A stretch of 35,436 bases of DNA from contig DATKAO010000244.1 of the NCBI GenBank assembly GCA_035498015.1, positions 1 to 35,436 of the forward strand. Direction: 5' to 3'. The DNA comes from Myxococcota bacterium. GTDB lineage: Bacteria > Myxococcota_A > UBA9160 > SZUA-336. This document shows positions 8,879-18,830 of this stretch, one piece after another (positions within the stretch are counted from its first letter, which is position 1; the number at the start of each line of letters is the position of its first letter). Under the pieces are notes generated by a model that made no database searches, was not told where the DNA came from, and saw only the letters and a list, made by a program, of their open reading frames with translations. Made by a program: the position numbers and the translations under genes.

Positions 8879-9457
8879 CTAACGCAGATCGTCGGGCGAG
8901 TTCGCGTTGCGAAACGAGCGCAGGCTCGGGTCGAGCGCGCGCAGGTCGGCTTCGGGAACGAGCGTGCATGCGGAGTCGCGCAAGAGCGCCTGCAGCGCGA
9001 ACTCGCCGCGCGCGATGCGGCGCTCGAGCTCGGGCAGGAGGCGCGCGCGGTAGATCGCGCACAGCGGCTCGGGACCGTGCGCTCCGACGGGCGCGATCAC
9101 GTCGGCCGGCCCGTCGACGGGAGCGAGCGCGCACAGCGCAAGCACCACGCGCGGGTCGAGATGCGGCAGGTCGCACGCCGCCACCAGCACCGCGGGAGCC
9201 TCGCACGCCGCCAGCGCCGCGGCCACGCCGACCAGCGCCGCGCGTTCCGGATGGCGGTCGACGATCACGTCGCGGCCCAGCGCCCGCAGCGCGTCGTCCT
9301 TCGCGACCAGGCGCACGCGCCCCAGGCAGCGGCCCAACGCATTCGCCACGCGCAGCGCGAGCGGCACGCCGTCGAGCTCGAGCGTGGCCTTGTCCCGGCC
9401 CATGCGTGTGGACTCGCCGCCGCACAGCACGGCGCCCTCGACGTGCGTGAGCTTCAA
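8879..9457 (-). CDS. mobA: Molybdenum cofactor guanylyltransferase
   Basis: A 192-residue nucleotidyltransferase. The N-terminal GAVLCGGESTRMGRDKA matches the GTP-binding signature of MobA (usually LAGGxSxRMGxDK; Cys replaces the first Ala here), and AACDLPHLDP carries the Mg-binding Asp. MobA joins GMP to molybdopterin, making the bis-MGD cofactor used by DMSO-reductase-family enzymes. The start is a TTG at 9457, forming a TTGA overlap with the moeA stop; no ATG lies before the signature, and this start leaves only a short lead of six residues or so. Its position right after moeA supports the assignment. No molybdoenzyme is encoded in the window. Confidence 0.86.
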   Translation of the reverse strand: MKLTHVEGAVLCGGESTRMGRDKATLELDGVPLALRVANALGRCLGRVRLVAKDDALRALGRDVIVDRHPERAALVGVAAALAACEAPAVLVAACDLPHLDPRVVLALCALAPVDGPADVIAPVGAHGPEPLCAIYRARLLPELERRIARGEFALQALLRDSACTLVPEADLRALDPSLRSFRNANSPDDLR

Positions 9458-10722
9458 ATCCCGGGCTCGGACGAGAGTGACTCGCCGCCGAGCAGCTGCA
9501 CTGGCACGCGCTCACCGCGCGCCAGGCGCGTGGTCTCTGCGGGCACGAACGCGAGCCCGTCGGCGCGCACCAGCCCCAGCAGGATGTTCGAGCCCTGCTC
9601 GCCGGCCACGCGCGCCCACGGCTCACCGGCGCGCGACTCGAGCGCCACGCGTACGAAGTGGGCGCGGCCCGCGGGCTTGGCGTAATCGGCATCGAGCCGC
9701 GCGGACACCACCGGCCGGTACACGTTGGTGTGTCCCATCATGCGCAGCAGCGACGGCCGCACGAACTGTTCGAACGTGACGTAAGTCGAGACGGGATTGC
9801 CCGGCAGACCGAACACCGGCTTCCCGGCCACGCGCACGAAGGCCAGCGGCGCGCCCGGCCGCATCGCCACGCGCCACAGGCGCATCTCGCCGCCCAGCCC
9901 GAGCAGCACCTGCTTGATCCAGTCGCGGTCGCCGACCGAGACACCGCCGGTCGAGATCACGGCGTCGCAGGCCAGCGCGGCGCGGAAGCGCGCCTCGATC
10001 TCGGCCGGCTCGTCGGGCGCGATGCCCAGATACACCGGCTCGGCGCCGATCTCGCGCAGCGCCGCGCACAGCGCGTAGGAGTTCGAGCTGGCGATGCGCC
10101 CATCGTCGCGCAGCCGGTCGGGCTCGACCAGCTCGTCGCCGGTGGCGAGCACGGCCACGCGCGCGCGCGCGCGCACGGCGACCAGCGCGCGGCCCAGCGC
10201 CGCGAGCATGCCGCACAGCGGCGCGCGCAGCACGGCACCGGGGCCGGCGATCCGGGTGCCGGGCCGCACGTCCTCGCCCGCGCGCCGCACGTGCTGACCG
10301 AGCGACGCAGCTTTGTGTATGCGTACCCGGCTGCCCTCGGTCTCGGTGTCCTCCACCATCACGACCGCGTCGGCGCCTTCGGGCATGGCCGCGCCGGTCA
10401 TGATACGCGCGGCCTCGCCGGGCAGGAGCTTGCGCTGACTGCGCTTGCCCGCGGGCAGGTCTTCGCCCACCGCCAGAGTCACTGGCGCGCGCTCGGTGTC
10501 CGCAGCGCGCACCGCGTATCCGTCCATCGCGGAGTTGTCGGATGGCGGGATCCAGACGCCGGCCACGACCTCTTCCGCGAGCACGCGCCCGGTCGCCTCG
10601 GCCAGCCCCACGGTCTCGATCCCGAGCGGCGCGACCGAGCCCAGGATCAGCTCGCGCGCCTCGGCCACGCTGACCGAGGTCCGTTCTGCCTCCACCGGTC
10701 GCTGCCCCTGCCCCTCGCGCAT
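9454..10722 (-). CDS. moeA: Molybdopterin molybdenumtransferase MoeA
   Basis: A 422-residue protein with the full MoeA layout: domain I (PPSDNSAMDGYAVR, residues about 59-72), MTGAAMPEGADAVVMVEDT in domain II, the MoaB-like domain III (VAVLATGDELVEP and STGGVSVGDRDWIKQVL), GLPGNPVSTYVTFEQFVRP, and a C-terminal domain IV. MoeA inserts molybdate into adenylylated molybdopterin. The ATG at 10722 is preceded by a strong GAGGAGG ribosome site about five bases upstream. It heads the minus-strand operon moeA-mobA-amidase-LLM-GNAT and is divergent from the histidine kinase gene, with 91 bases between them. Confidence 0.94.
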   Translation of the reverse strand: MREGQGQRPVEAERTSVSVAEARELILGSVAPLGIETVGLAEATGRVLAEEVVAGVWIPPSDNSAMDGYAVRAADTERAPVTLAVGEDLPAGKRSQRKLLPGEAARIMTGAAMPEGADAVVMVEDTETEGSRVRIHKAASLGQHVRRAGEDVRPGTRIAGPGAVLRAPLCGMLAALGRALVAVRARARVAVLATGDELVEPDRLRDDGRIASSNSYALCAALREIGAEPVYLGIAPDEPAEIEARFRAALACDAVISTGGVSVGDRDWIKQVLLGLGGEMRLWRVAMRPGAPLAFVRVAGKPVFGLPGNPVSTYVTFEQFVRPSLLRMMGHTNVYRPVVSARLDADYAKPAGRAHFVRVALESRAGEPWARVAGEQGSNILLGLVRADGLAFVPAETTRLARGERVPVQLLGGESLSSEPGI

Positions 10723-10742
10723 TCCGCCTCCTCGATGTTAGT

Positions 10743-10761
10743 CTGCCCAAATCCTAGGCAG
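10743..10761. promoter_or_regulatory. Inverted repeat in the moeA / kinase divergent gap
   Basis: The 91-base gap between divergent moeA and the NtrB-like kinase gene contains CTGCC-N9-GGCAG (10743-10747 and 10757-10761). A TATATG stretch at 10791 could be a -10 element for the rightward genes, but no good -35 partner is visible at normal spacing. Five-base arms in GC-rich DNA can arise by chance, so this is only a candidate operator. Confidence 0.25.
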
Positions 10762-10813
10762 CTTTCCCCCCACGCGACCCGAGAGCCCAGTATATGCAGC
10801 GGAAAACCCCCCG

Positions 10814-11895
10814 ATGACCGAGACCGCCGAGCGTCTCGACGCCATCTTCGGCTCGCTGCGGGTGGGGGTGCTGGCCGCGGACGCCGACGGCCGGGTCGAG
10901 CTCCAGAACCCCGAGGCCAGCCGGATCCTCGGCCTCTCGGGCGTTTCGACCCTGGGCCGGCCGCTCACCGAGAGCCTCGGACCCGACCACCCGGCGGTGA
11001 CCGTGCTGGAGACGGCGCTGCACGAAGGCCGCGAGGTCGCCGAGCACGGCGCGCGCGTGCGCGATCGCCTGGGCGGGCGCGCGCTGGTGGTCGACCTGAC
11101 GGCCTCGCCGATCGGCGTCGGGCGCGAGGTCCGCGGCGCGGTGCTATCGCTCGCCGACCGCACGATCGGCCTCGAGCTCGAAGACCTCCTGGGCCAGCGA
11201 GCGCGCGCCGCGCTGTTCGCTCAGCTCGCCGCCGGCATCGCGCACGAGCTGCGCAACCCGCTGGGCGGGATCCGCGGCGCGGCGGAGCTCCTGCTGGGCA
11301 AGCTCGACGACCCCGGCCAGCAGCGCTACGCGGAGCTGATCCGCGCCGAGACCGAGCGCATGCGCCGCTTGCTCGACGACCTGGCCGAGCTCACGCGCGG
11401 CGGTGACCTGCGCCCGCGGCGCGCGAACCTGCACCGCGTGATCGACGACCTGGTGGAGCTCCACAGCAAGAGCGAGAGCTGGCGCGGGGTGCGCGTGCTG
11501 CGCGAGTACGACCCGAGCATCCCCGAGTTCGACTTCGACCCCGACCGCACGACCCAGGTGCTGCTCAACCTGGTGCGCAACGCCGTGCAGGCGATGGCGG
11601 GCAAGGGCACGCTCACGCTGCGCACGCGCATCGAGGCCGGCTATCACCTCGAGCGCGTCGGCCCGGAGCGCGCACGCATGGTGCGCGTCGACGTGGAGGA
11701 CACCGGCCCCGGCATTCCGGAGGCGGACCTTCCGCTCTTGTTCACGCCGTTCTTCACGCGCCGCGCGCAGGGCACGGGGCTGGGGCTGGCGGTCGCGCAG
11801 CACTGGACGGTGCGCCAGGGCGGGCGCATCCAGGTCACGAGCCGGGTGGGGATGGGTACACGAATGCGTGTAGAGCTGCCGCTGCGGAAGCCCGC

Positions 11896-11899
<4 letters not shown>
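10814..11899 (+). CDS. NtrB-like PAS sensor histidine kinase
   Basis: A 361-residue soluble kinase: a PAS domain (about residues 5-120), a HisKA dimerisation helix with the phospho-accepting His144 in AGIAHELRNPLGG, and a HATPase domain with the N box (LNLVRNAVQAM), G1 box (DTGPGIPEADLP) and G2 box (GTGLGLAV). There are no membrane segments, so it senses something inside the cell. The architecture and H-box resemble NtrB/GlnL, but the usual partners (glnB, glnA) are not in the window, so a nitrogen signal is not shown. The stop overlaps the ATG of the sigma-54 activator gene (ATGA), making them a cognate pair. Confidence 0.88.
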
Positions 11900-13340
<1,441 letters not shown>

Positions 13341-13344
<4 letters not shown>

Positions 13345-13997
13345 CTCGCGTCGGCCTCGAGCGCCTGCGCGGCGTGTACGTCTTGTGCGACGACGACCCG
13401 CGCTGGAAGAACGACGCGCTGGCGCAGGTCGAAGGCGCGCTCGCCGGTGGCGCCACGGTGCTGCAGCTGCGCTTGAAGCACACCCCCGATGGCGCGGCGC
13501 TGGCGCTGGCGCGCCGGGCGCTCGAGCGCACGCGCGCGGCCGGGGCCCTCTTGTTCGTGAACGACCGCTTCGACCTCGCGGCGCTCGCGGGCGCCGACGG
13601 CGTGCACCTGGGCCAGGACGACGTCCCGCCCGCGCTCGTGCCCGCGGACGTGCGCCGGCGGCTCTGGATCGGCTTCTCGACTCACACGCGCGCGCAGGTC
13701 GAGGCCAGCCGGGCGCTGCCGATCGACTGCGTGGCCTTCGGCCCGGTGTTCGGCACCGCCTCGAAGCAGTCGGAGTACTCGCCGCGCGGGCTCGAGGCGC
13801 TGCGCGAGGCCGTGTCACTCGCGGCGCACCCGCTGGTGGCGATCGGCGGGATCGACGCCGGGAACGTGGCGGGCGTGCGCGCCGCGGGCGCGGCGGCCGC
13901 GGCCGTGATCTCGGCGGTCGCCGACGCGCCGGACCCGGCGGCCGCGACGCGTTACCTTCAGGCCCGGTTCTTCGAGTCACCCCCCGGGAGTCGCTAG
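13341..13997 (+). CDS. thiE: Thiamine-phosphate synthase
   Basis: A 218-residue TIM-barrel enzyme with ThiE hallmarks: VLQLRLKH near residue 41 (pyrophosphate-binding QxRxK), FVNDRFDLA, GVHLGQDDVP, CVAFGPVFGTASK and LVAIGGIDAGN. ThiE condenses hydroxymethylpyrimidine pyrophosphate with the thiazole phosphate to give thiamine phosphate. The TenI branch is related, but the retained QLRLK and GQDD motifs favour true ThiE. The GTG start at 13341 overlaps the sigma-54 activator stop. No thiamine riboswitch is expected in the middle of this transcript and none was seen. Being downstream of a two-component pair is unusual for thiE. Confidence 0.88.
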
Positions 13998-14000
13998 CGC

Positions 14001-15245
14001 TTGGATCGCGCAGTCAGTGTCCTGGGGGTATTCGTCCTGCTCGGGATCGCCTGGGCCTGCTCGAGCAACCGCGCGGCGATCCGCTGGCGCACGATCGCCA
14101 GCGCGCTCGCGATCCAGCTGGCGATCGCGCTGTTCGTGCTGCGCACGCCCTGGGGCGGCTGGCTGTTCGCCAAGGCCAGCGACGGCGCCGACGCGTTCGT
14201 GGGCGCGGCCAACGCCGGGATCGAGTTCGTGTTCGGGCGCTGGCCCGAGATCGTGCTCGGGCCCGACGGCCAGCCGCTGCACCTGCCCTACGTGTTCGCC
14301 ATCCGCGTGCTGCCCATCATCGTGTTCATGTCGAGCGTGTTCGCGGTGCTGCAGCATTTCGGCGTGCTGCAGCGCGTGGTCGAGGTGCTGGCGATCGGGC
14401 TGCGGCGCACGCTGCGCACGAGCGGCGCGGAGTCACTCGCGGCGATCGCCGAGATCTTCCTGGGCATGGCCGAGTCACCGCTCATGATCCGCGCCTACGT
14501 GCCGTCGCTCACCCGCAGCGAGCTGTTCTGCGTGATGACCGCGGGCCTGGCCACGGTGGCCGGCTCCGTGCTGGTCGCGTACATGGGCATGCTGGGGCCC
14601 GCGTACGCGGGTCACCTGGTGGCGGCGAGCTTCATGGCCGCGCCCGCGGCGATCGCGGTGGCCAAGCTGATGGTGCCCGAGGAGGGCGTGCCGCAGACCT
14701 CGGGCGAGGTGCGCGTGGACGTCCCGCGCACCACCGTGAACGCGATCGACGCCGCGGCCTCGGGCGCGATCGACGGCGTGCGGCTCGCGATCAACATCGG
14801 CGGCATGCTGATCGCGTTCGTGGCGCTGATTCACATGACCGACGCGCTGCTGGCCTGGCTGGGCGCGGGGCTCGGCATGCCCCGGCTCTCGCTGGAGTCG
14901 CTGCTGGGCAGTGCGCTCGCGCCGCTGGCGTTCCTGCTGGGCGTGCCCTGGCACGACGCGGCGAAGGTCGGCGAGCTCCTGGGCGTGAAGACCGTGCTCA
15001 ACGAGTTCATCGCCTTCGGCATGCTCGCCGACCAGCGCGAGACACTCGACCCCCGCTCGATCGTGATCGCGAGCTACGCGCTGTGCGGCTTCGCGAACTT
15101 CGGCTCGCTCGCGATCCAGATCGGCGGGCTGGGCGGGATCGCGCCCGAGCGGCGCAGCGACGTGGCGCGCGACGCGCTGCGCGCGCTGCTCGCCGGCTCG
15201 CTCGCGAGCTTCATGACGGCCGCGATCGCGGGCGCGATCTACTGA
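14001..15245 (+). CDS. NupC-family concentrative nucleoside transporter
   Basis: A 414-residue inner-membrane carrier with about ten hydrophobic segments. It matches the CNT/NupC family: a hydrophobic start (VLGVFVLLGIAWACSS), the gate region MGMLGPAYAGHLVAASFMAAPAA, NIGGMLIAFVALIHM, and GVKTVLNEFIAFGML, which corresponds to the conserved NEF motif in the nucleoside site. CNT proteins import nucleosides with H+ or Na+. The TTG start at 14001 lies three bases after the thiE stop and is the only start giving the full first helix. The end overlaps the convergent histidine kinase gene by seven bases. Substrate preference (pyrimidine or purine) cannot be judged. Confidence 0.9.
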   Translation: MDRAVSVLGVFVLLGIAWACSSNRAAIRWRTIASALAIQLAIALFVLRTPWGGWLFAKASDGADAFVGAANAGIEFVFGRWPEIVLGPDGQPLHLPYVFAIRVLPIIVFMSSVFAVLQHFGVLQRVVEVLAIGLRRTLRTSGAESLAAIAEIFLGMAESPLMIRAYVPSLTRSELFCVMTAGLATVAGSVLVAYMGMLGPAYAGHLVAASFMAAPAAIAVAKLMVPEEGVPQTSGEVRVDVPRTTVNAIDAAASGAIDGVRLAINIGGMLIAFVALIHMTDALLAWLGAGLGMPRLSLESLLGSALAPLAFLLGVPWHDAAKVGELLGVKTVLNEFIAFGMLADQRETLDPRSIVIASYALCGFANFGSLAIQIGGLGGIAPERRSDVARDALRALLAGSLASFMTAAIAGAIY

Positions 15246-16132
15246 GTCCCGGCCGCCGGCTCCGGCGCGGCCGGCAGGAAGGCAGTGACTCGCGCGCCGC
15301 CGCGCGGCCCGTTCTCGCGCCGCAGCGAGCCGCCACTCGCCGCCAGGATGTGCTCGGCGGTGTACAGGCCCAGGCCCAGCCGCCCCGGCTTCGCGCTCGC
15401 GAACGGCTGGAGTGACTCGCCGAGCTGCGCCGCAGAGAAGCCCGGGCCGTCGTCGGTCACTTCGAGCGAGACCACGTCGACTTCACCCTCGGCGCCGATG
15501 CGCAGCACGACGCGCGTGGCGCCGCGCGCGCCGTCGCCCTCGCAGGCGTTCATCAAGAGCGCGTCGAGCAGGCCGGCCAGACCTTCCGCGCCGGCGCACA
15601 CCACCACGCGCGCGCCCTCGAGCGCGGGGCGCGCCAGCTCGACTTCGAGCGCCAGCCGCGGGAAGCGCGCCCGCAGCCGCGCTGCGGCGGCAGTCACCGC
15701 CTCGAGCAGACGGACGGCGCTGACCAGCGGCGCGCGCGGGCTCGTGGTCGTGGTGGCCACGCCCTGGGCCTCGCCGATCAGGCGCTTCAGCCGCTGCAGC
15801 GCCTCGACCAGCTCGCCCGCCGCCGTCTTCTGGTCGCTGAGTGACTCCGCGCGCTCGCCGGCGGCCACCGAGAACAGGAACTGCGCCGAGAGCAGCGCGG
15901 TCGAGAGCGCGTTGTTCGACTCGTGGCGGCGGCGGCGCACCTCGTCCGGAACGTCGCTGCGCGAAACGACGCGCTCGACCTGGTCCTGCCAGATGCGCGC
16001 GTCGAGCGCGCCGCGCAGCGCCTCCCCGCGCTGCCGGCGCGCGCGCGACACCGAGGCGAGCCTCGCGCACAGGAGCGCCAGCGGCAGCGCGCCCGCCGCT
16101 GCGCCGAGCAGGAACAGCGCGACGCCGTGCAC
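15239..16132 (-). CDS. Membrane-anchored histidine kinase with a variant H-box
   Basis: A 297-residue kinase with one N-terminal membrane helix (about residues 4-24), an H-box reading RRHESNNALST (His70), and a HATPase domain with an N box (LLMNACEG), G1 (DDGPGFS) and G2 (GRLGLGLYTAEHILAASGG). The HExNN form differs from the usual HELRTPL and resembles atypical HisKA groups. There is no sensory domain beyond the membrane helix. The GTG start at 16132 sits 18 bases after the response regulator stop, so the two form an operon. The end overlaps the nucleoside carrier gene on the other strand. Confidence 0.82.
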   Translation of the reverse strand: MHGVALFLLGAAAGALPLALLCARLASVSRARRQRGEALRGALDARIWQDQVERVVSRSDVPDEVRRRRHESNNALSTALLSAQFLFSVAAGERAESLSDQKTAAGELVEALQRLKRLIGEAQGVATTTTSPRAPLVSAVRLLEAVTAAAARLRARFPRLALEVELARPALEGARVVVCAGAEGLAGLLDALLMNACEGDGARGATRVVLRIGAEGEVDVVSLEVTDDGPGFSAAQLGESLQPFASAKPGRLGLGLYTAEHILAASGGSLRRENGPRGGARVTAFLPAAPEPAAGTQ

Positions 16133-16150
16133 GGGCCCGCTCGGGGCGGC

Positions 16151-16741
16151 TCAGCTCTGCTCGCGCCCGCCGCGGCGGCGGTCGCCGGCGTCGAGCTCGC
16201 GCACGATCTGCTGGACCGCCTGGCGCGTCAGGTCGAGCAGCCGCGCGGCGCCGCTGCGGCTGTTGTTCGCCTTGGCGAGCGCCTGCTCGATCATGACCCG
16301 CCGCACCTCGCCCTGGACTTCGCGCAGCGGCGTGTTGCCGACGTGCGCGGCGACGAAGGCGCCGAGGTCCGGCCGATCGGCCATCGCTTCCTCGACCGAG
16401 CGGGTCAGCTCCTCGAGCGAGATCGGCTTGCGCAGATAGCGGCGCGCGCCGGAGCGGGCGAGCTGAAAGGCCTCTTCGGCCGACGCCTGGCCACTCATCG
16501 CGATCACTGCGGCAGCCGGCCGCATGCGCACGGCCTCTTCCACGATCGGCAGGGCCTGACCGTCCGGCAAAGCCACGTCGACGATCACGACGTCGGGCAG
16601 GCGCGCGAGCAGCTCCTGGCCTTCCCGCACGGTGCCGGCCTCGAGCACCTCGGCGCCCCAGCCACGGCCGGCTCGCGCGATCGCCTGCCGCAAGGGTTTG
16701 TGGTCTTCCACGATGAGCACGCGCTCTGGTTGCGGGAACAT
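16151..16741 (-). CDS. RegA/ActR-like response regulator with Fis-type HTH
   Basis: A 196-residue regulator. The receiver domain has an ED acidic pair (VEDHK), phospho-acceptor Asp55 (VVIVDVALPDG) and Lys105 (LRKPIS). A linker leads to a Fis-type helix-turn-helix (ALAKANNSRSGAARLLDLTR). This two-domain layout without an AAA+ module is that of RegA/PrrA/ActR, which control redox and energy metabolism in proteobacteria. The start is placed at ATG 16741 because a strong GGGGGAGGG lies just upstream, whereas an open frame reaching 16834 would run through a cluster of inverted repeats. The kinase gene follows directly and is the likely partner. Confidence 0.85.
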   Translation of the reverse strand: MFPQPERVLIVEDHKPLRQAIARAGRGWGAEVLEAGTVREGQELLARLPDVVIVDVALPDGQALPIVEEAVRMRPAAAVIAMSGQASAEEAFQLARSGARRYLRKPISLEELTRSVEEAMADRPDLGAFVAAHVGNTPLREVQGEVRRVMIEQALAKANNSRSGAARLLDLTRQAVQQIVRELDAGDRRRGGREQS

Positions 16742-16799
16742 CACCACCCTCCCCCTCGTATCCCAAAGTACCACGCCCGGACCGGAGCCCGGGTGAAGA

Positions 16800-16845
16800 T
16801 CCGACGGAGTCGGACCCCGCAAGTAGTCTTGCATTCCGGTCCGAC
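16800..16845. promoter_or_regulatory. Cluster of inverted GTCCGAC half-sites before the response regulator
   Basis: Upstream of the RegA-like gene are three related half-sites: TCCGAC (16800-16805), GTCGGACC (16809-16816) and GGTCCGAC (16838-16845). The outer pair is a perfect 8-base inverted repeat with a 21-base spacer; the first two form a 6-bp hairpin with a 3-base loop. The spacing of two turns between dyad arms suits a dimeric regulator, so this may be an autoregulatory site. The rest of the 271-base gap shows no gene. Confidence 0.35.
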
Positions 16846-16944
16846 CGAGAACAGCGCACTCTTCCAGTGGTGTGAGAACAGATCCCTTCCCTCTCGCACC
16901 TGAGCGATCCGAGGAAGCGATTCGTTTCTAGGGTGGCTCCGCTG

Positions 16945-16977
16945 GGGCGGCGGTGAGCGGCAGCTCACCGTCCGCCC
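16945..16977 (-). terminator. Strong GC hairpin after the PLP-enzyme operon
   Basis: The arms GGGCGG-c-GGTGAGC (16945-16958) and GCTCACC-gt-CCGCCC (16963-16977) form a 13-bp stem with a small bulge and a GGCA loop. It lies about 36 bases beyond the PLP-enzyme stop at 17013, where a transcript end is expected. On the minus strand no U-tract follows; only the plus-strand side has a short TTT. It may act as a hairpin-only terminator or 3' stabiliser. Confidence 0.4.
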
Positions 16978-17012
16978 TTTGCGCTTCTGCTGGGTTTTCG
17001 GTCGCCGGCGCT

Positions 17013-18830
17013 TCAGGCCAGGAGCTCGGCCATCGTTGGTTGCGAGCGGACATAACGCTCGTGAGTTCCGAGGTAGATCGAGCGATAGAGCTCGTCCACG
17101 TCGGCGGGCGCCGGGAAGCGCTTCGAGAAACCCGGGCTCACCGGGTCGAGCGCGAGCTCGGCGGCGCGCTGGAAGTGAGCCAGCAGCGCCCGCGGGTCCT
17201 CGTCGCCGACCGCGATGCGGATCGTGGTCGGCGAGATACCGGCCGCGGCCAGCGCCTCGGCCGAGAGCTCCGAGTGACTGGTCTGCGCGGGGCACAGCAC
17301 CACGGTGTTCACCTGGCCGAGACTCACCTGCAGGCCGAAGGCCGGCTCGAGGCAATCGAAGAAGCGCTTGAAGGCCGCGATCGGAATGCCCGAGCCCTCG
17401 AACGAGATCGTGAACAGCGGCGCCGAGAGACCCAGCACCATCGTGCGCCGGCACAGCTCGGCGTTCTCGTTGCCCGGCACCGCGTTGCAGTGCACCTGCA
17501 CGCCGGGGTGACTCGCGAGCGCGCGCGCCAGCGTCGCGGTCGAGATGCACTTCTGCAGCATGCGCAGCTCGAGCGTGCGCATGCCGTTGATCACCTCGAA
17601 CGCCTTGTCCGCGTCGAGAAACGCGCCCTTCACGTAGTACACGTTCCAGAACAGCGTCTCGCTCCAGTCGATCTCGCGCGTGCCGCCGGCGGGCGCGGGC
17701 ACCGTGACCCGGCTGCCCTTGGGCAGGAACATGCGCTCGTTGCGCGCGATCGCCACGCCGGCGGTCGTGGTGCCGGTGCCCACCAGGTCCTTGGTGTAGG
17801 AGTGGATCACGAAGTCGGGCCGCTCGCGCGGGTCGGCGCGGCGCAGCACCGGGTGCAGGAACGGCGTGCCCACGGTCGAGTCACAGATCACTTCGAGCCC
17901 TGCGTCGTGCGCGGCCCGGCAGATCGCGGGCACGTCGAGCACGTAGCCGTGCGGGTTGCAGGGCGACTCGAGATACACGTACACGTTTCGGCCCTGGCGC
18001 AATCGCTCCGCGTGCACCGCGCGCAGCTCCGCCAGCGCGAGCTCGAAGTCGCGCGCGCCGAAGCCGTCGAACCACTCCACGGCCACGTCCAGGTTGCTGC
18101 GTTTGCCGTACCAGTCCGCCAGCAGCTGGTGCGCGCCGCCGTACACGTTGCGGCTGGAGAGCACGACGTCGCGGTAGCCGACCAGGTGCGCCAGCACCGC
18201 GTCGATCGCCGCCATGCCCGAGTTGAAGTTCCAGGCGAAATACTCGCCGGCCAGCGGCCCGGCCTCGACGTCGACGATGTAGTTCGCGAGACACGTCGAG
18301 GTCGGGTTCATGAGCCGCGAGTAGATCTCGTGCAGGAGCTCCTTGCCCTGGAACGCGTCGTCGATCCACTCGGTGCAGGCGTACAGGTATGTGGCGGTGC
18401 GCGTGATCACCGGCGTCGAGCTGAAGATCGCGGTCACGTTGTCGAACATGGCGTAGGGCCCGCGCTGCGCGGCATGGCCCTGCTCGAGCGAGAGTGACTG
18501 CCAGGTCTTGCGCATCGGGTTCTGCAGCGTGTCGAGCAGCTTCGCCAGCTGGAAGCACAGGAAGCGCTTGGCGTTCCAGAACGCGATCCGGTCCTTGCGG
18601 TCGAGCGCCGCCAGTCGCGCGACCGTGGCGTCCCACAGGCCGTGCATGGCCTGGTTCGCGCGGTACACGTGCGTGGCGACCTCGGCCAGCTCGCGCCCGA
18701 GCTCGCTCTCCGGGTCGAGCGAGAAGTGCGCCAGCTGCTCGCGCACCAGCGCCTCGACGCTCCGTGCGCCCGTGGTCTTGCGCAGCGGCGAGAGCTCGCG
18801 TGCGGCGTCGAGAAGCGAGCGGTCAGCCAT
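17013..18830 (-). CDS. PLP-dependent Cys/Met-metabolism-type enzyme with N-terminal extension
   Basis: A 605-residue fold-type I PLP enzyme of the trans-sulfuration (cystathionine gamma-synthase/lyase) family. Recognisable motifs are YSRLMNPTSTCLANYI (170-185), SSRNVYGGAHQLL (225-237), YLESPCNPHGYVLDVP (286-301), the pyridine-N-binding Asp317 (ICDST) and the Schiff-base Lys347 in HSYTKDLVGTGTTTAG. The usual length is about 390 residues. Here roughly 130 residues precede the region matching the normal start, with no recognisable domain, and the rest is also longer than usual. The precise reaction is not clear: gamma-synthase, gamma-lyase or sulfhydrylase are all possible. The ATG start overlaps the VOC stop (TGATG). 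It ends a five-gene operon. Confidence 0.85.
   Translation of the reverse strand: MADRSLLDAARELSPLRKTTGARSVEALVREQLAHFSLDPESELGRELAEVATHVYRANQAMHGLWDATVARLAALDRKDRIAFWNAKRFLCFQLAKLLDTLQNPMRKTWQSLSLEQGHAAQRGPYAMFDNVTAIFSSTPVITRTATYLYACTEWIDDAFQGKELLHEIYSRLMNPTSTCLANYIVDVEAGPLAGEYFAWNFNSGMAAIDAVLAHLVGYRDVVLSSRNVYGGAHQLLADWYGKRSNLDVAVEWFDGFGARDFELALAELRAVHAERLRQGRNVYVYLESPCNPHGYVLDVPAICRAAHDAGLEVICDSTVGTPFLHPVLRRADPRERPDFVIHSYTKDLVGTGTTTAGVAIARNERMFLPKGSRVTVPAPAGGTREIDWSETLFWNVYYVKGAFLDADKAFEVINGMRTLELRMLQKCISTATLARALASHPGVQVHCNAVPGNENAELCRRTMVLGLSAPLFTISFEGSGIPIAAFKRFFDCLEPAFGLQVSLGQVNTVVLCPAQTSHSELSAEALAAAGISPTTIRIAVGDEDPRALLAHFQRAAELALDPVSPGFSKRFPAPADVDELYRSIYLGTHERYVRSQPTMAELLA

Noticed and set aside
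10157-10174. A (CG)n dinucleotide run in moeA as a phase-variable repeat
   Set aside because: It is short, encodes Ala/Arg within a conserved protein, and similar runs occur throughout this GC-rich window (for example 129-142).
16742-16834. A longer N-terminus for the RegA-like regulator
   Set aside because: The frame is open to 16834, but the extra residues match no receiver domain, run through inverted repeats, and bypass the strong ribosome site before ATG 16741.
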